64,000 nt of DNA from JBFMAI01 sp040755725 (GCA_040755725.1 JBFMAI010000040.1:124001-188000); one strand, 5' to 3'; shown: positions 44,209-53,444, numbered from the stretch's first letter. Notes: generated by a model not told the origin, from the sequence alone. Numbers and translations are program-made.

Positions 44209-45786
44209 CTATTCGTCCCCCGGCTCCACCGCCCGGTACACGGTCAACCCGGCTCCGTTTGCGTCGGAGAAACGGTCCACACGGTGATGCATTGGCACCC
44301 GCCGCGGCGACCCGCAGAGCTCGCGGACCCGCTCCGGCGTCGGACCGAAGTCCGGCCCCTGGTAAGCCAGGACCCAGTCCGCGTCCGGCGGCAACGGCCC
44401 CGTATCACGCCACAGCGGCTCCCGGCCGGTGTAGAGCACCAGGTAGTAGCGCAGGGTCTGGTCAAACTTCGGGCCGTCGGGCGGACCGTAGGTGCCGTAC
44501 CTGGGGTTGACGACGGCGATCCGGTCGTCGGCGCGGAACTCGGCCGCCAACTCGCGGGCCACGCGCCGTATCTCCTTATCTTCGCGCGACTTGTACGGCA
44601 CAAGCGGGTCCTTGACCATTCCGCCCAGCGGGATGACCAGGAGTACGACGCCGACGATCCCGCCGGCAACTTCGCGTGTGCGCGGCGCGGCGAGTCGCTC
44701 GATGAAGGCCGCCGCCCCGGTCCCCGCGAGGAGGCAGATCGCGGGCGCCAGGTGCATCGACACGCGGACGCTGCCCCCGTAAGGGTACTTGTGCAGCGCG
44801 GCGGCGGCGAGCGTCAGGACAAAGGGCGCCAGCAGCAGGAACACGACGGGGGGGCGTCGAGCCCGGACTAGGGTGAGGATGCCGGCCACGCAGGCGAGCG
44901 TCGTCAGCACGCTGCCGAAGCCGGGGCCGCCGACGGGGTGGGCGGCGAGTCGGCCGGTGTGGACGGTGACCAGCCACTTCAGCAGCGCCAGGGGATCGCT
45001 GAGCGGCGGGAACGAGTCGCGCCAGTAGTCCTCCAGCCACGTGCCGCCGGCCGCGGCCGAGTGCCGGGCGACGAACAGGACGTAGAACGCCGCAAAGCTC
45101 ACTCCGACCGCGATGGTGTAGCCGGCCCACAGGCCCCACGCTTGTGGATTGCGGGCCCGGACGACGATCGGCAGCATGGCTAAGGATACGCCGCCGGCGA
45201 CAAAGATTGCCGGATAGCTGAGCCAGAGTCCCATGCCGGCGATGAGAGTGGCCAACACCGGCGCGGCGGCGCGGTGCGGCGCCCGCAACCAGCGGAAGGT
45301 GGCCCACAGCAGCAACGTGCTCACCGCGAGGTCGCCGGCGTAGGGCTTGGCCTCGCAGGTGTGACGCACGAGATAGTACGACGCGGCGAAGATGCCGGTG
45401 GCGAGTGCCGCACCCCGGGCGGGCAGCTCGTCGTGGGCCAGGCGAGCAAACACGAGGAGAGCGCTGACTCCGGCCAACAGCGAGAACGCCCGCAACGCGT
45501 ACTCCCCGCCGCCGAAGAGCTCGCAAAGAAAGCGCTGGACCCACAGAAACAACAGCGGGGCGATCTGCGCGTATTCCAGCGGCTGGAGCAACTCAAGATA
45601 GCCGCGGTGCAGAATGTTGATATTGAGGTAGGCTTCGTCGCCCCAGAATGGGAAGCCCAGTGCGTAGCGCAATCCGCGCCACGCCAGTCCCAACGCCAGA
45701 AAACCCAGCCACCAGGCGCGATCGGACCGCGCCGCACCGCCGGCCACGTCGAATCGGGGCCGGTGGAGAGCCGCGACGGTAAACAT
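44209..45786 (-). CDS. GT-C fold glycosyltransferase (ArnT/PMT-like), polytopic
   Basis: 525-residue membrane enzyme predicted to use a polyprenyl-phosphate sugar on the periplasmic side. About eleven hydrophobic helices; the first extracytoplasmic loop has FPFWGDEAYLNINI, where the Asp-Glu pair corresponds to the catalytic acidic motif of GT-C enzymes. CEAKPYAGDLAVS and KYPYGGSVRVSMHLAP resemble conserved loops of the PMT_2/DUF2723-like group. A soluble C-terminal domain (about 410-525) has strand-helix repeats (DDRIAVVNPRYGTYG, ADWVLAYQGPDFG). Acceptor unknown; with the GT4, sugar transferase and deacetylase genes in this window it suggests surface glycan synthesis. ATG 45786 chosen; an upstream GC-rich extension is not protein-like. 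Confidence 0.83.
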   Translation of the reverse strand: MFTVAALHRPRFDVAGGAARSDRAWWLGFLALGLAWRGLRYALGFPFWGDEAYLNINILHRGYLELLQPLEYAQIAPLLFLWVQRFLCELFGGGEYALRAFSLLAGVSALLVFARLAHDELPARGAALATGIFAASYYLVRHTCEAKPYAGDLAVSTLLLWATFRWLRAPHRAAAPVLATLIAGMGLWLSYPAIFVAGGVSLAMLPIVVRARNPQAWGLWAGYTIAVGVSFAAFYVLFVARHSAAAGGTWLEDYWRDSFPPLSDPLALLKWLVTVHTGRLAAHPVGGPGFGSVLTTLACVAGILTLVRARRPPVVFLLLAPFVLTLAAAALHKYPYGGSVRVSMHLAPAICLLAGTGAAAFIERLAAPRTREVAGGIVGVVLLVIPLGGMVKDPLVPYKSREDKEIRRVARELAAEFRADDRIAVVNPRYGTYGPPDGPKFDQTLRYYLVLYTGREPLWRDTGPLPPDADWVLAYQGPDFGPTPERVRELCGSPRRVPMHHRVDRFSDANGAGLTVYRAVEPGDE

Positions 45787-46372
45787 TCGGCGGAGTATGG
45801 CGGGCGCCGCGCGGGGGGTCAACGCGCCGGCGGTCGTGGCCCGGTCCGGCCCGGGGCCCAATCGGCCGGCGCCGTACCGCAGGGCCGCTCCGCCCCGGTC
45901 CGGCGTGCATTCAACCGCGACTCGTCATGTTAAGGCCCATTGCACGACGTTGGGCCAATCTGCCACTTCGCTTTCGGCGCTCCGGGATCTGCAGGCGCCA
46001 TGTTAAGACCAATTGCACGATGTTGGGCCAATCTGCGCCCGATTGCTGCAAGCTTTTCACCGCCGGACGAACATCTCTGAACATCCGCATCCTAAAGTGC
46101 GCTGCGTCCTGAATCGGCGACCGCGGACTGCGACGGCAGTCGGTTGCCGAGTCCGAGGTGAGCGCGGCCGTGTGAGCTCGAGCTGTGCGGCGCTGCGCCG
46201 CCGCCCGGACGCGGTGCGCGGTCTGAAGGAAACGCGTATCAGCGCATCACGGCGCGGCCTGACACTGATGGGGCGTGCGCTCCTGATTTAGGCCAGATGG
46301 TCTGGTTGCGGGACCGTAGCCGCCCGCAGACAGGGATGGTGCGCGCCGACTTTGAAAAGGAGGACTCGAATC
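45787..46372. other. 586-base intergenic region between GT-C and phosphatase genes
   Basis: Divergent control region. It holds the 38-base direct repeat pair described separately; otherwise no gene, tRNA or clear promoter was found. The last bases carry the Shine-Dalgarno AAAAGGAGG for the phosphatase. Confidence 0.5.
45926..46036. repeat. Pair of 38-base direct repeats with a 73-base period
   Basis: Copies at 45926-45963 and 45999-46036, both CATGTTAAG..CCA/CAATTGCACGA.GTTGGGCC type, with four mismatches. Each contains GTTGGGCCAATCTGC. The 35-base spacer is unrelated to the repeat. Confidence 0.7.
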
Positions 46373-47821
46373 ATGACGAAGACGAGAAGCGCACTGGCCG
46401 TTGCGGCGTGCTTGGTCGCTGTGTCGGCGACTTGGGCGGCGGATGGTTGGAGCACGCAGGTGTACGACGGCCCCGGCTGGGTCCGCTACGGGATGACGAC
46501 CTACGGACTCAACTTGTCCAGCGCCCCCACGAATACGGGCGTCCAAGATCCCAACCTCGTGTACAATGTGGGTAATGCCTGGGGCGGATACAACTGGGTG
46601 AAAACTACAGCTGTAGACTCTGCCGCGGCCGGAACGGCCATTGCCACCGGGCAGAAAACGTACAATAACGCCATTAACTGGAGCGATTTCAATAGCGCCA
46701 TCATGCCCACGATCGTGGAAAGCTTCCACGGGATGGGGCGGGCCACCGGGACGATTTCGACGGTGCAGTGGAGCCACGCCACCCCGGCCTGCTTCAGCAA
46801 CGCCCATAACATCAGTCGCAACAACTACAGCGCCATTGCCAACCAGATGCTCAACGGCGTTGAGCTGGACGTCATCATGGGCTGCGGGAACCCGGACTTC
46901 GACAACAACGCCATGCCGGCCAACATGAATCCGCAATACGTCGGCGGCGCGGCGACCTGGTCGCAGCTCAAGGCCGGCACGCACCCCGGCGGCTGGCAGC
47001 TCGTCGAGACCAAGGCGGCCTTCGAGGCGCTCGCCAACGGCAATCCTACGGGGCGCATCCTGGGCACCGCCCAAGCGTACACTACCCTCCAGCAGGCGCG
47101 CAGCGCCAACGGGCAGGGCGGCGGCTACGGCAACCCCTCGGGCGATGCGTTCAACCAGAACGTGCCGACCCTGGCCACGATGACGCGTGGCGCGCTGAAC
47201 GTGCTCGACAACAACCCCAACGGCTTCTTCCTGCACATCGAGGGCGGCGCGGTGGATTGGGCCAACCACGCCAACCAGGCCGGCCGCATGATCGAGGAAC
47301 AGATGGACTTCAACCGCGCCGTGGAAGCCGTCGCGGACTGGGTAGACACCAACAGCAATTGGAACGAGACGTTGCTGCTGGTCACCGCTGACCACGAGTG
47401 CGGCCTGCTCTGGGGCCCCAACTCCGCCACCACCCCCTTCGAGCCCATCGTGGACAAGGGCTACGGCCAAGTCCCGGACATGGCCTACAACTCCGGAAAT
47501 CACACGAACAGCATGGTGCCCGTGTATGCCAAGGGCAAAGGCGCCGAGCTGCTCGCCAGCCTCATCGACGGCAACGACCCCATCGCCGCCGCCGCCTGGC
47601 ACTACAGCCACGGCTGGAACGGCGACTATGTGGACAACACGGACCTGTTCACTCTGTTGAGTGCGGGCGGCGCGAAGAACGTGATCATCATGATCAGCGA
47701 TGGCGCCGGCCACAACACCTTCGACGCGACCAGCATGTACGAGGGCCGCTGGGTGCCCGAGCCGTCCTCGCTGCTGCTCTTGGCGGCCGGGCTGCTGCTG
47801 AGGCGGCGGACTGCACAGTAG
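46373..47821 (+). CDS. Circularly permuted alkaline phosphatase with PEP-CTERM tail
   Basis: 482-residue secreted phosphomonoesterase of the PhoA superfamily. A signal peptide (ALAVAACLVAVSATWAA) is followed directly by what is normally the second segment of the fold (VYDGPGWVRYGMTTYGLNL). The catalytic Ser is S83 in VDSAAAGTA. Metal ligands are E290, D295 and H299 (EGGAVDWANH), D340 and H341 (TADHECG), and H377 (GNHTNSMVPVYA). The usual first strand with the metal-binding Asp (NVIIMISDGAG, D443) is instead near the C-terminus and ends MYEGRW, immediately before the PEP-CTERM anchor VPEPSSLLLLAAGLLLRRR. MYEGRW would join naturally to the mature N-terminus, so the change looks like a clean circular permutation. 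ATG 46373 has AAGGAGG nine bases upstream; a terminator follows. Confidence 0.88.
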   Translation: MTKTRSALAVAACLVAVSATWAADGWSTQVYDGPGWVRYGMTTYGLNLSSAPTNTGVQDPNLVYNVGNAWGGYNWVKTTAVDSAAAGTAIATGQKTYNNAINWSDFNSAIMPTIVESFHGMGRATGTISTVQWSHATPACFSNAHNISRNNYSAIANQMLNGVELDVIMGCGNPDFDNNAMPANMNPQYVGGAATWSQLKAGTHPGGWQLVETKAAFEALANGNPTGRILGTAQAYTTLQQARSANGQGGGYGNPSGDAFNQNVPTLATMTRGALNVLDNNPNGFFLHIEGGAVDWANHANQAGRMIEEQMDFNRAVEAVADWVDTNSNWNETLLLVTADHECGLLWGPNSATTPFEPIVDKGYGQVPDMAYNSGNHTNSMVPVYAKGKGAELLASLIDGNDPIAAAAWHYSHGWNGDYVDNTDLFTLLSAGGAKNVIIMISDGAGHNTFDATSMYEGRWVPEPSSLLLLAAGLLLRRRTAQ

Positions 47822-47865
47822 TCTTGGGCAAGCTCCTCCTCCTTACTCCACCAATTGCCCAAACA

Positions 47866-47895
47866 CGAGCGGGCCCCCCGGCCCGCTCGTTCCTT
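47866..47895 (+). terminator. Rho-independent terminator after the phosphatase gene
   Basis: CGAGCGGGCC-CCCC-GGCCCGCTCG, perfect 10-bp stem, followed by TTCCTTTC. Confidence 0.85.
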
Positions 47896-47969
47896 TCGTG
47901 CCGGGCATGCCCGCTTTGCCGCCCCCCGACAGCACGCACCGCCGAGGCGAGGGCAAACGCCGTGCGGGG

Positions 47970-49655
47970 TCAATGCGCCTCGCGGGCCAGCGGCGTCGGG
48001 AGGATCGGCGGCTTGTCGAAGTCACGGTCGATCTTGGCCAGGTCCAGCTCTTCAAAGAGCAGCGCCGGCACAGCCACCGTCTGACCCAGCAACCCGTAGC
48101 TCATGTTGCGAACAAACGGTGTGTCGCCCGCCGCCATGATGCGTTTGAACGCCTTGAAGTCGAGGCGGGCGATCTCGGCCCCGCGCACCAGTTCCTCGCG
48201 GCCGTCCGGGTAGACTTTGTACATCAGCAAGGGGTTCGTCGCGCCGCGGCCGCCGTCCCCCACCGCGCCCAGCGACGCGATGCGCACGCCGAACTCGAGG
48301 CCCTCGTCGACGACGACGTCCAGCAGCTCTTGTTTCAGGGCGTCCGCGTCGAGGCCCGGGTCGGCGGTGACCACGAGGCAGCCGATCCCGACCTGGGGCA
48401 GCCCCCAGCCGCCGCGGCCGTGGCCGTTGGATTGGCGAATTTCCTTGGAGGGGTTGCGGGACATGAGCAGCGTGAGGAGCCGCCCTTCCTCGACGAGCTT
48501 GACCGTTTGGGCGGGGACGCCCTGATCGTCGATGGCGTAGCATCCCAGCACGGGCTCGCCGGCCAGCGTCGCCAGCAACGGGTCGTCCACTACGTGCAGG
48601 AACCGCGGCAGGATGCGCTTGTTGAGCTTGTTGGCCAGGTCGTCGGGGTTGGTGCGCGAGCCCACCGGCCGCTGGCCGCCGGCGAACGCCGAGCCGAACT
48701 GCCGTTGGAAGACGCCGACGGCGGCGGGCGGGTCGAACAGGACCGGCCCGGTGTAGGACTCGAGGACGGGGGCGTTGCGCAGCGCGACCAACCGCTGCGC
48801 GAGGTCGCGGCAGCGTTGCACCAAGTCGTCGCGGGCGGGCAGCTCCTCCATCCGTAGCGCGGGGAGGTTGAGCGAGTCCGAGAGCTTCATACCGTCGTCG
48901 GCCTGCACGGTGGCGTTGACGCTGACCGTCCAGGCCGTGCTGCCCAGGCGCAGTCGCGTCCCTTCGCTGTTGACCATGTAACGGTTGGCCAGGACGGCGC
49001 TGACGGTGACGCTGGAATCCTGCACGTCGGGGAACTCACGGAACACACCCGACAGATCGATCGCCAGGGTCTCCAGGACGTCGGCGTCCAGCGTCAAGTC
49101 CAGACGGTCTTCCAGGTGTACGGCGGGCGCCTCGCGCGAGAAGTCCGGGGGCTTGTCCGTGATCACCTTGCTTTCCATGAACGCCTTCTTCTTGGCCAGT
49201 TGCTCGACCACGCCCTTGTAGTCGCGGTCGGCGGCCCACCAGATGGCTTGCCGCAGGCCGGTGTAATCGTCCTCGATCGGCACTACGACGTCGCCCATCC
49301 CGCCGCCGCCGAAGCCGCTGAAGTCCACGCCGCCCCCGCTGAAGTTGCTGTTGTCGAGGTCGTAGGACCCCACGCGCACATCCGTGTACAGGCCGCGCTG
49401 CCGCCCCGCGTTGCGACCGGTGGTCGCTCCCAGCTTGGCGCTGGCGCTGGCGTACGACACATCGGTCAGCCCGAACTCGATGAAGTACGGCGACTCCAGG
49501 CCGGGCAGCCGGAGCCCATCGAGGCTGCGGCCCAGCTCATCGACGAGGGCCCGCAGCACGACGTCACGCTCCATTTCACTCGCCACGTCGTCCTGGGCCC
49601 ACGTCGCCGTCCAGACGGTCATCGTGACCAACGCCACCGCAAATAGGCACCGCAT
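47970..49655 (-). CDS. Secreted TldE/PmbA-like protein without the zinc motif
   Basis: 561 residues with a signal peptide (LFAVALVTMTVWTATWAQ). Family features of TldD/PmbA: the SPYFIEFGLTDVSYASA N-terminal strand region, VNSEGTRLRLGSTAWTVSV and QSNGHGRGGWGLPQVGIGCL in the C-terminal half. Where the partner gene has HEIFGHRIEGH, this protein reads FQRQFGSAFAGG, so the zinc HExxxH motif is absent, as in TldE/PmbA subunits. It likely forms a heterodimer with the upstream-encoded TldD-like protein, 48 bases away in the same operon. Known TldD/E pairs are cytoplasmic, so the signal peptides on both subunits are the odd feature. ATG 49655 has GGAGAAG upstream. Confidence 0.85.
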   Translation of the reverse strand: MRCLFAVALVTMTVWTATWAQDDVASEMERDVVLRALVDELGRSLDGLRLPGLESPYFIEFGLTDVSYASASAKLGATTGRNAGRQRGLYTDVRVGSYDLDNSNFSGGGVDFSGFGGGGMGDVVVPIEDDYTGLRQAIWWAADRDYKGVVEQLAKKKAFMESKVITDKPPDFSREAPAVHLEDRLDLTLDADVLETLAIDLSGVFREFPDVQDSSVTVSAVLANRYMVNSEGTRLRLGSTAWTVSVNATVQADDGMKLSDSLNLPALRMEELPARDDLVQRCRDLAQRLVALRNAPVLESYTGPVLFDPPAAVGVFQRQFGSAFAGGQRPVGSRTNPDDLANKLNKRILPRFLHVVDDPLLATLAGEPVLGCYAIDDQGVPAQTVKLVEEGRLLTLLMSRNPSKEIRQSNGHGRGGWGLPQVGIGCLVVTADPGLDADALKQELLDVVVDEGLEFGVRIASLGAVGDGGRGATNPLLMYKVYPDGREELVRGAEIARLDFKAFKRIMAAGDTPFVRNMSYGLLGQTVAVPALLFEELDLAKIDRDFDKPPILPTPLAREAH

Positions 49656-49703
49656 GAGTTCTTCTCCCGTGGGGGGCCGACGGCCCGCCGCTGTGTCCGC
49701 CGC

Positions 49704-51431
49704 CTACTTCTCTTCCTGCCCGATCGGGGCCTCGAGAATGGGGGGACGATTCTGGGCTTTCTGTTTCTTCTCGACCTCGATCTGCTCGACGAGGATGCTG
49801 GGACAGATGGCCGATACCGGCACGCCGCCCGACTCGGCCCCGCACGTGCCGTTGAACACGTCCGGATCGTCCCCGGTGGCGAGGATCTTCGAGAAACACG
49901 TCAGCGGCGTCCCGACCAGGTCCACGCCGCGCACCAACTGGTCCGGCCGCCCGTCCACATACACGCGATACACGAGGATGGGGACGACCTTGAACGCCTG
50001 CGGCAGCCAGCGCTGGGTCATGGTGAAGCCGCCGGAGATGTCCGCGAACAGCAGGCCGAACTCCTTGCCTTGCTTGCGGCATTCCTCGAGAAGCATGGCC
50101 CGGAGCTGCTCCAGCGGCACCTGTTTGGTGGATTCGATGATGGTGTTGCCCATGCGGGCGACGGGCCTGTTGCCGGGCTCGCGGCGCCCGTGGCCGTTGG
50201 ATTGTGTGAAGCCGCGCGTGGGGGAGCGGGACATCAGGAACGTCTTGAGTACCCCCGCCTCGACGACGCGGGCGGGCTGCGCCGGGACGCATTCGTCATC
50301 AAACGGGTAGAAGCCGCTCAGGTCCTGCCCGCGGAACGTGCGCTGCGTGGGGTCGTCCACAACGTTGATGAATGTGGGCAGCACCTGTTGCCCAATCTTC
50401 TTGGCGAACGTCTGCCCTTCTTCGACGTCTTTCTGGCGGTGCCCCTCGATGCGGTGTCCGAAGATCTCATGGAAGAACACGCCCGCCGCCCGGTTCATCA
50501 GGATTGCCGGCCCGGTGTAGGGCTCGACGATCGGAGCGGAGCGCAACGCGAGGACTTCCGCGATGACCTGCTCGACGCCGCGGGCCACTTCGGCCTCGTC
50601 GGGCAGGCGCTCGGGGGACCCCGCGTCGAAGCTCTTGTATTGCCAAAGCTCCATGCCGTCGTCGGCCAGCGTGCCGGCCCCGACCGCGATCCGCCACTGA
50701 CCCTGACCGAATTGGAGCCGATGGCCCTCCGACGTGATCGCCAGGCGGTTCGTCACGTTGCCCGTGATCGTGACGTGCGAGCTGTAGAGCAACGGCTCCC
50801 GGCGGAAACGCTCAGACAAACGCTTCACGAGCGCGAGGAGGGCCGCACGGTCCACCGGCTGCTCGACCCACGGAGCGATATGAACCACCGGCGCCTCGCG
50901 GGAGAAATCGTCCGACGGGTCTTCTTCCTCGACCTTCACCTTCAGGTTGGCCTTGACCTGCGCCAGCCGCCGCACCGCCGCCTTGAATTGCGCGTCCGTC
51001 GCCAGCCAGACGGCCTGCCGGGTGGCGACCGGGTCGTCGTTCAACGGAAGGCGCGAGCCGCCGCGGCCGGAGAAGTCCAACCCGCTGAAGGGGCTGCCGC
51101 GAATCTGCCGCGTGTTGTCGAGCGCGTAATCGCCGCAGCGCACCTCGACATCCAGCAGCCGCCGATGGTCGACCTGGTCCTGCGTTGCCGAGCCGAGGGT
51201 GGCCGCGATGGTCAGGTCGCGGATGTCGGCGACGGCGTACTGAATGAAATACGGCCGCGAACCGTCCGGCCCGGTCAGCTTCTCCAGCGACAGCTTCAAC
51301 TCGCTGTCCAGGAGCGGCAGGAGCGGGTGCTCCTCGGCTGCCCAAGCGGCCGCCGACGCGAGTCCCACCGCCAGCAGCCCTGCGAATAGCGCCAGGCCCG
51401 TCATCCGCGATGCGCGACGTTGTTGTTGCAT
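49704..51431 (-). CDS. Secreted TldD-like metalloprotease
   Basis: 575 residues with a signal peptide (MTGLALFAGLLAVGLASAAA, then WAAEE). The catalytic HExxxH is present in FFHEIFGHRIEGH (His near 319), and a downstream Cys region (FSKILATGDDPDVFNGTCGA) matches the TldD/PmbA C-terminal end. The fold can be followed through SRPYFIQYAVADIRDLTIAA, ITSEGHRLQFGQGQWRIAVG and TQSNGHGRREPGNRPVARMG. TldD/E heterodimers degrade unfolded peptides threaded into a closed cavity; here the pair would act in the periplasm. ATG 51431 has GAGGTC seven bases upstream; the long open frame further upstream is not protein-like. Its gene comes before the TldE-like partner. Confidence 0.88.
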   Translation of the reverse strand: MQQQRRASRMTGLALFAGLLAVGLASAAAWAAEEHPLLPLLDSELKLSLEKLTGPDGSRPYFIQYAVADIRDLTIAATLGSATQDQVDHRRLLDVEVRCGDYALDNTRQIRGSPFSGLDFSGRGGSRLPLNDDPVATRQAVWLATDAQFKAAVRRLAQVKANLKVKVEEEDPSDDFSREAPVVHIAPWVEQPVDRAALLALVKRLSERFRREPLLYSSHVTITGNVTNRLAITSEGHRLQFGQGQWRIAVGAGTLADDGMELWQYKSFDAGSPERLPDEAEVARGVEQVIAEVLALRSAPIVEPYTGPAILMNRAAGVFFHEIFGHRIEGHRQKDVEEGQTFAKKIGQQVLPTFINVVDDPTQRTFRGQDLSGFYPFDDECVPAQPARVVEAGVLKTFLMSRSPTRGFTQSNGHGRREPGNRPVARMGNTIIESTKQVPLEQLRAMLLEECRKQGKEFGLLFADISGGFTMTQRWLPQAFKVVPILVYRVYVDGRPDQLVRGVDLVGTPLTCFSKILATGDDPDVFNGTCGAESGGVPVSAICPSILVEQIEVEKKQKAQNRPPILEAPIGQEEK

Positions 51432-51546
51432 GGTCTTGACCTCGTGGGCTTTAGGGCTGCCGCCCGTGCCCGGTTGGACGATTCTAGTCGCGGGGGCGAG
51501 TGGCGAAAACCACCGCGCGGCGCTGCATTGGCCCGGGGCCGCGCGA

Positions 51547-51552
51547 TATAAT
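51547..51552 (+). promoter_or_regulatory. Probable -10 box (TATAAT) for the FG-GAP protein gene
   Basis: Perfect TATAAT in a very GC-rich setting, 64 bases before the ATG at 51616. No convincing -35 element; TGCATT lies 17 bases upstream. Confidence 0.5.
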
Positions 51553-51615
51553 GGCCGACTGGGGCGGTTGGAACGGCACGGGACACGCATGTCATTTCTG
51601 GAAAGGAGCTTCCCC

Positions 51616-53292
51616 ATGAGAACCGCACGATGGACCTTCGCACTTCTCACAGGTCTGCTGGGGACCGGCATCGCCATCGGCCAGAACGCCCAAGCCGTAC
51701 ACTGGGCGGACGCGGATGCGGCGATCCCAGGCGCCGCGACCGTCACGGAGCACATCGGTTGGCTCCCGCCGGCGAATCTCGACGTCGAAATCCCGCAGAT
51801 GGCCGGTTTCCCCGTTCAGATGGGCTGCCAGTACAACTTCAAGCCCAACCGCGGGGTGGTGCTGGCCGACCTCGACGGCGACCGCAAGCTCGAGATCATC
51901 GCCGGCAGCACCGACAGCAAGTTGTATGCATGGGACTACCTGGGCAAACCGATGCCCGGCTTCCCCGTCACATTGAACAATTGGATTCAGAACCCGCCCA
52001 GCGTGGCCGACCTGGAGGGCGACGGCGACCTTGAGATCGTCGTGGCCACCCGGGGGATGACCGACGGCGGCCGCCTGTACGTCATTGACCACCTCGGCCG
52101 CGTCGTGCCACCGTTCCCCATCAGCGTCAACAACAACAACATGGGCGACAGCCCGACCCTGTACGACCTGGACGGCGATGGGCGGAAGGAGATCATCGTC
52201 GGCGAGCGCGCCCACCCCATCGGCTACCTGCACGTCTTTCGTCACGACGGCACCCAATGGGGCGGCTCGTGGCCGGCCCCCCTCGACCATGTGCCCACCG
52301 GCGCGGCCGCCGTGGGCGACATGAATCGTGACGGTGTGCCCGAGATCTTTTACACGTCGTACAACAGCATGTACGTGTTCGGCCTGGACGGGAAAGCCAT
52401 GCCCGGCTGGCCGAAGCAGATCCCCAACGCCAACTTCAGCTACCAGTCGGCCGCCCTGGCCGACCTCGACGGCGACAAGGACCTGGAGATCGTCGTCGGG
52501 GCCCACAAGGACGCCGCCGGCTGCTACGTCTTCCACCACGACGGCACGCCGTTCCCCGGCTGGCCGCGGCTCGTCGGCACGTGGACCTACTGCCCGCCGA
52601 CGGTGACCGACCTGGAGAACGATGGGCAGCTTGAGATCATCGACGGCCGCGCCGGCTACGGCCCCGGCAGCCCCAGTGCCTGCTTCTGGGTGTGGTCGGC
52701 CAACGGCGCTGTGCGGCCGGGGTTCCCGTACGTGTCACCGTACGGCGGCGGCAGCGAGGGGCCCCTCACCGTGGCCGACATTGACGGCGACGGCGTCAAG
52801 GAGATCTTCGCCGACAGCAACATCAAGGACGGCGTCGGCGGGTTCCTCTACGGCGTCAGCGCGTCGGGGCAGAACCTGCCCGGGTTCCCGCTGCGGCCCG
52901 CCGGCTTTACCTACATGAACGGCGCGACCATCGGCGACGTGGACGGCGACGGTGACTATGAACTGGCCGTCGTCTCTTACGAGGATTACGTCGTTTGGGT
53001 CAACCTCTACGACCTGCCGTATCCGTACGTCCGCACCGGCGGGGAGTGGAAGGTCTACCACGCCCGCAACCGCCGCGGCGGCCTCTTCTCCCGCTGGCTG
53101 CCGGGTGACCTGAATTGCGACGGCCAGGTGGACTTCGGCGACATCAACCCGTTTGTGTTGGCGTTGACCAATCCGGCGGGGTACGCAGCGGCGTTCCCCC
53201 ACTGCGACCTCATGAACGGCGACATCAACGACGATGGGAAGGCCGACTTCGGCGACATCAACCCGTTTGTGCGGCTCTTGACCGGCCCGTAG
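51616..53292 (+). CDS. Secreted FG-GAP/VCBS propeller protein with C-terminal dockerin-like module
   Basis: 558 residues with a signal peptide (FALLTGLLGTGIAIGQNAQA). About seven FG-GAP/VCBS repeats each carry a calcium-loop-like DxDGDxxxEI motif: LADLDGDRKLEIIAG, VADLEGDGDLEIVVAT, LYDLDGDGRKEIIVG, LADLDGDKDLEIVVG, VADIDGDGVKEIFAD and IGDVDGDGDYELAVV. This gives an integrin-alpha-like beta-propeller. The last 65 residues are a dockerin-like pair (GDLNCDGQVDFGDINPFVLA and GDINDDGKADFGDINPFVRL) ending TGP, nearly identical to the C-terminus of the C10 protease at 59086. AAGGAG lies about eight bases before ATG 51616. Probably an extracellular binding or structural protein. Confidence 0.9.
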   Translation: MRTARWTFALLTGLLGTGIAIGQNAQAVHWADADAAIPGAATVTEHIGWLPPANLDVEIPQMAGFPVQMGCQYNFKPNRGVVLADLDGDRKLEIIAGSTDSKLYAWDYLGKPMPGFPVTLNNWIQNPPSVADLEGDGDLEIVVATRGMTDGGRLYVIDHLGRVVPPFPISVNNNNMGDSPTLYDLDGDGRKEIIVGERAHPIGYLHVFRHDGTQWGGSWPAPLDHVPTGAAAVGDMNRDGVPEIFYTSYNSMYVFGLDGKAMPGWPKQIPNANFSYQSAALADLDGDKDLEIVVGAHKDAAGCYVFHHDGTPFPGWPRLVGTWTYCPPTVTDLENDGQLEIIDGRAGYGPGSPSACFWVWSANGAVRPGFPYVSPYGGGSEGPLTVADIDGDGVKEIFADSNIKDGVGGFLYGVSASGQNLPGFPLRPAGFTYMNGATIGDVDGDGDYELAVVSYEDYVVWVNLYDLPYPYVRTGGEWKVYHARNRRGGLFSRWLPGDLNCDGQVDFGDINPFVLALTNPAGYAAAFPHCDLMNGDINDDGKADFGDINPFVRLLTGP

Positions 53293-53444
53293 CGGCCATG
53301 GGCCCGGCGCCCGGTGGCATCTCCGCGGTTGGTGGCATGTCCGCGGCCTTGGGCGGACATGCTCTGCTCGTGGGTTCGGGCAGGACCGCACAGACGCGGC
53401 CATGCCGCCGGCCGTACTGGTGTGCGCTGTTTTGACAGGCGGGA

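Noticed and set aside
45926..46036. Possible integron attC sites (GTTGGGC motifs)
   Set aside because: The matching complementary core at the other end and the folded attC structure are missing, and no integrase is present.
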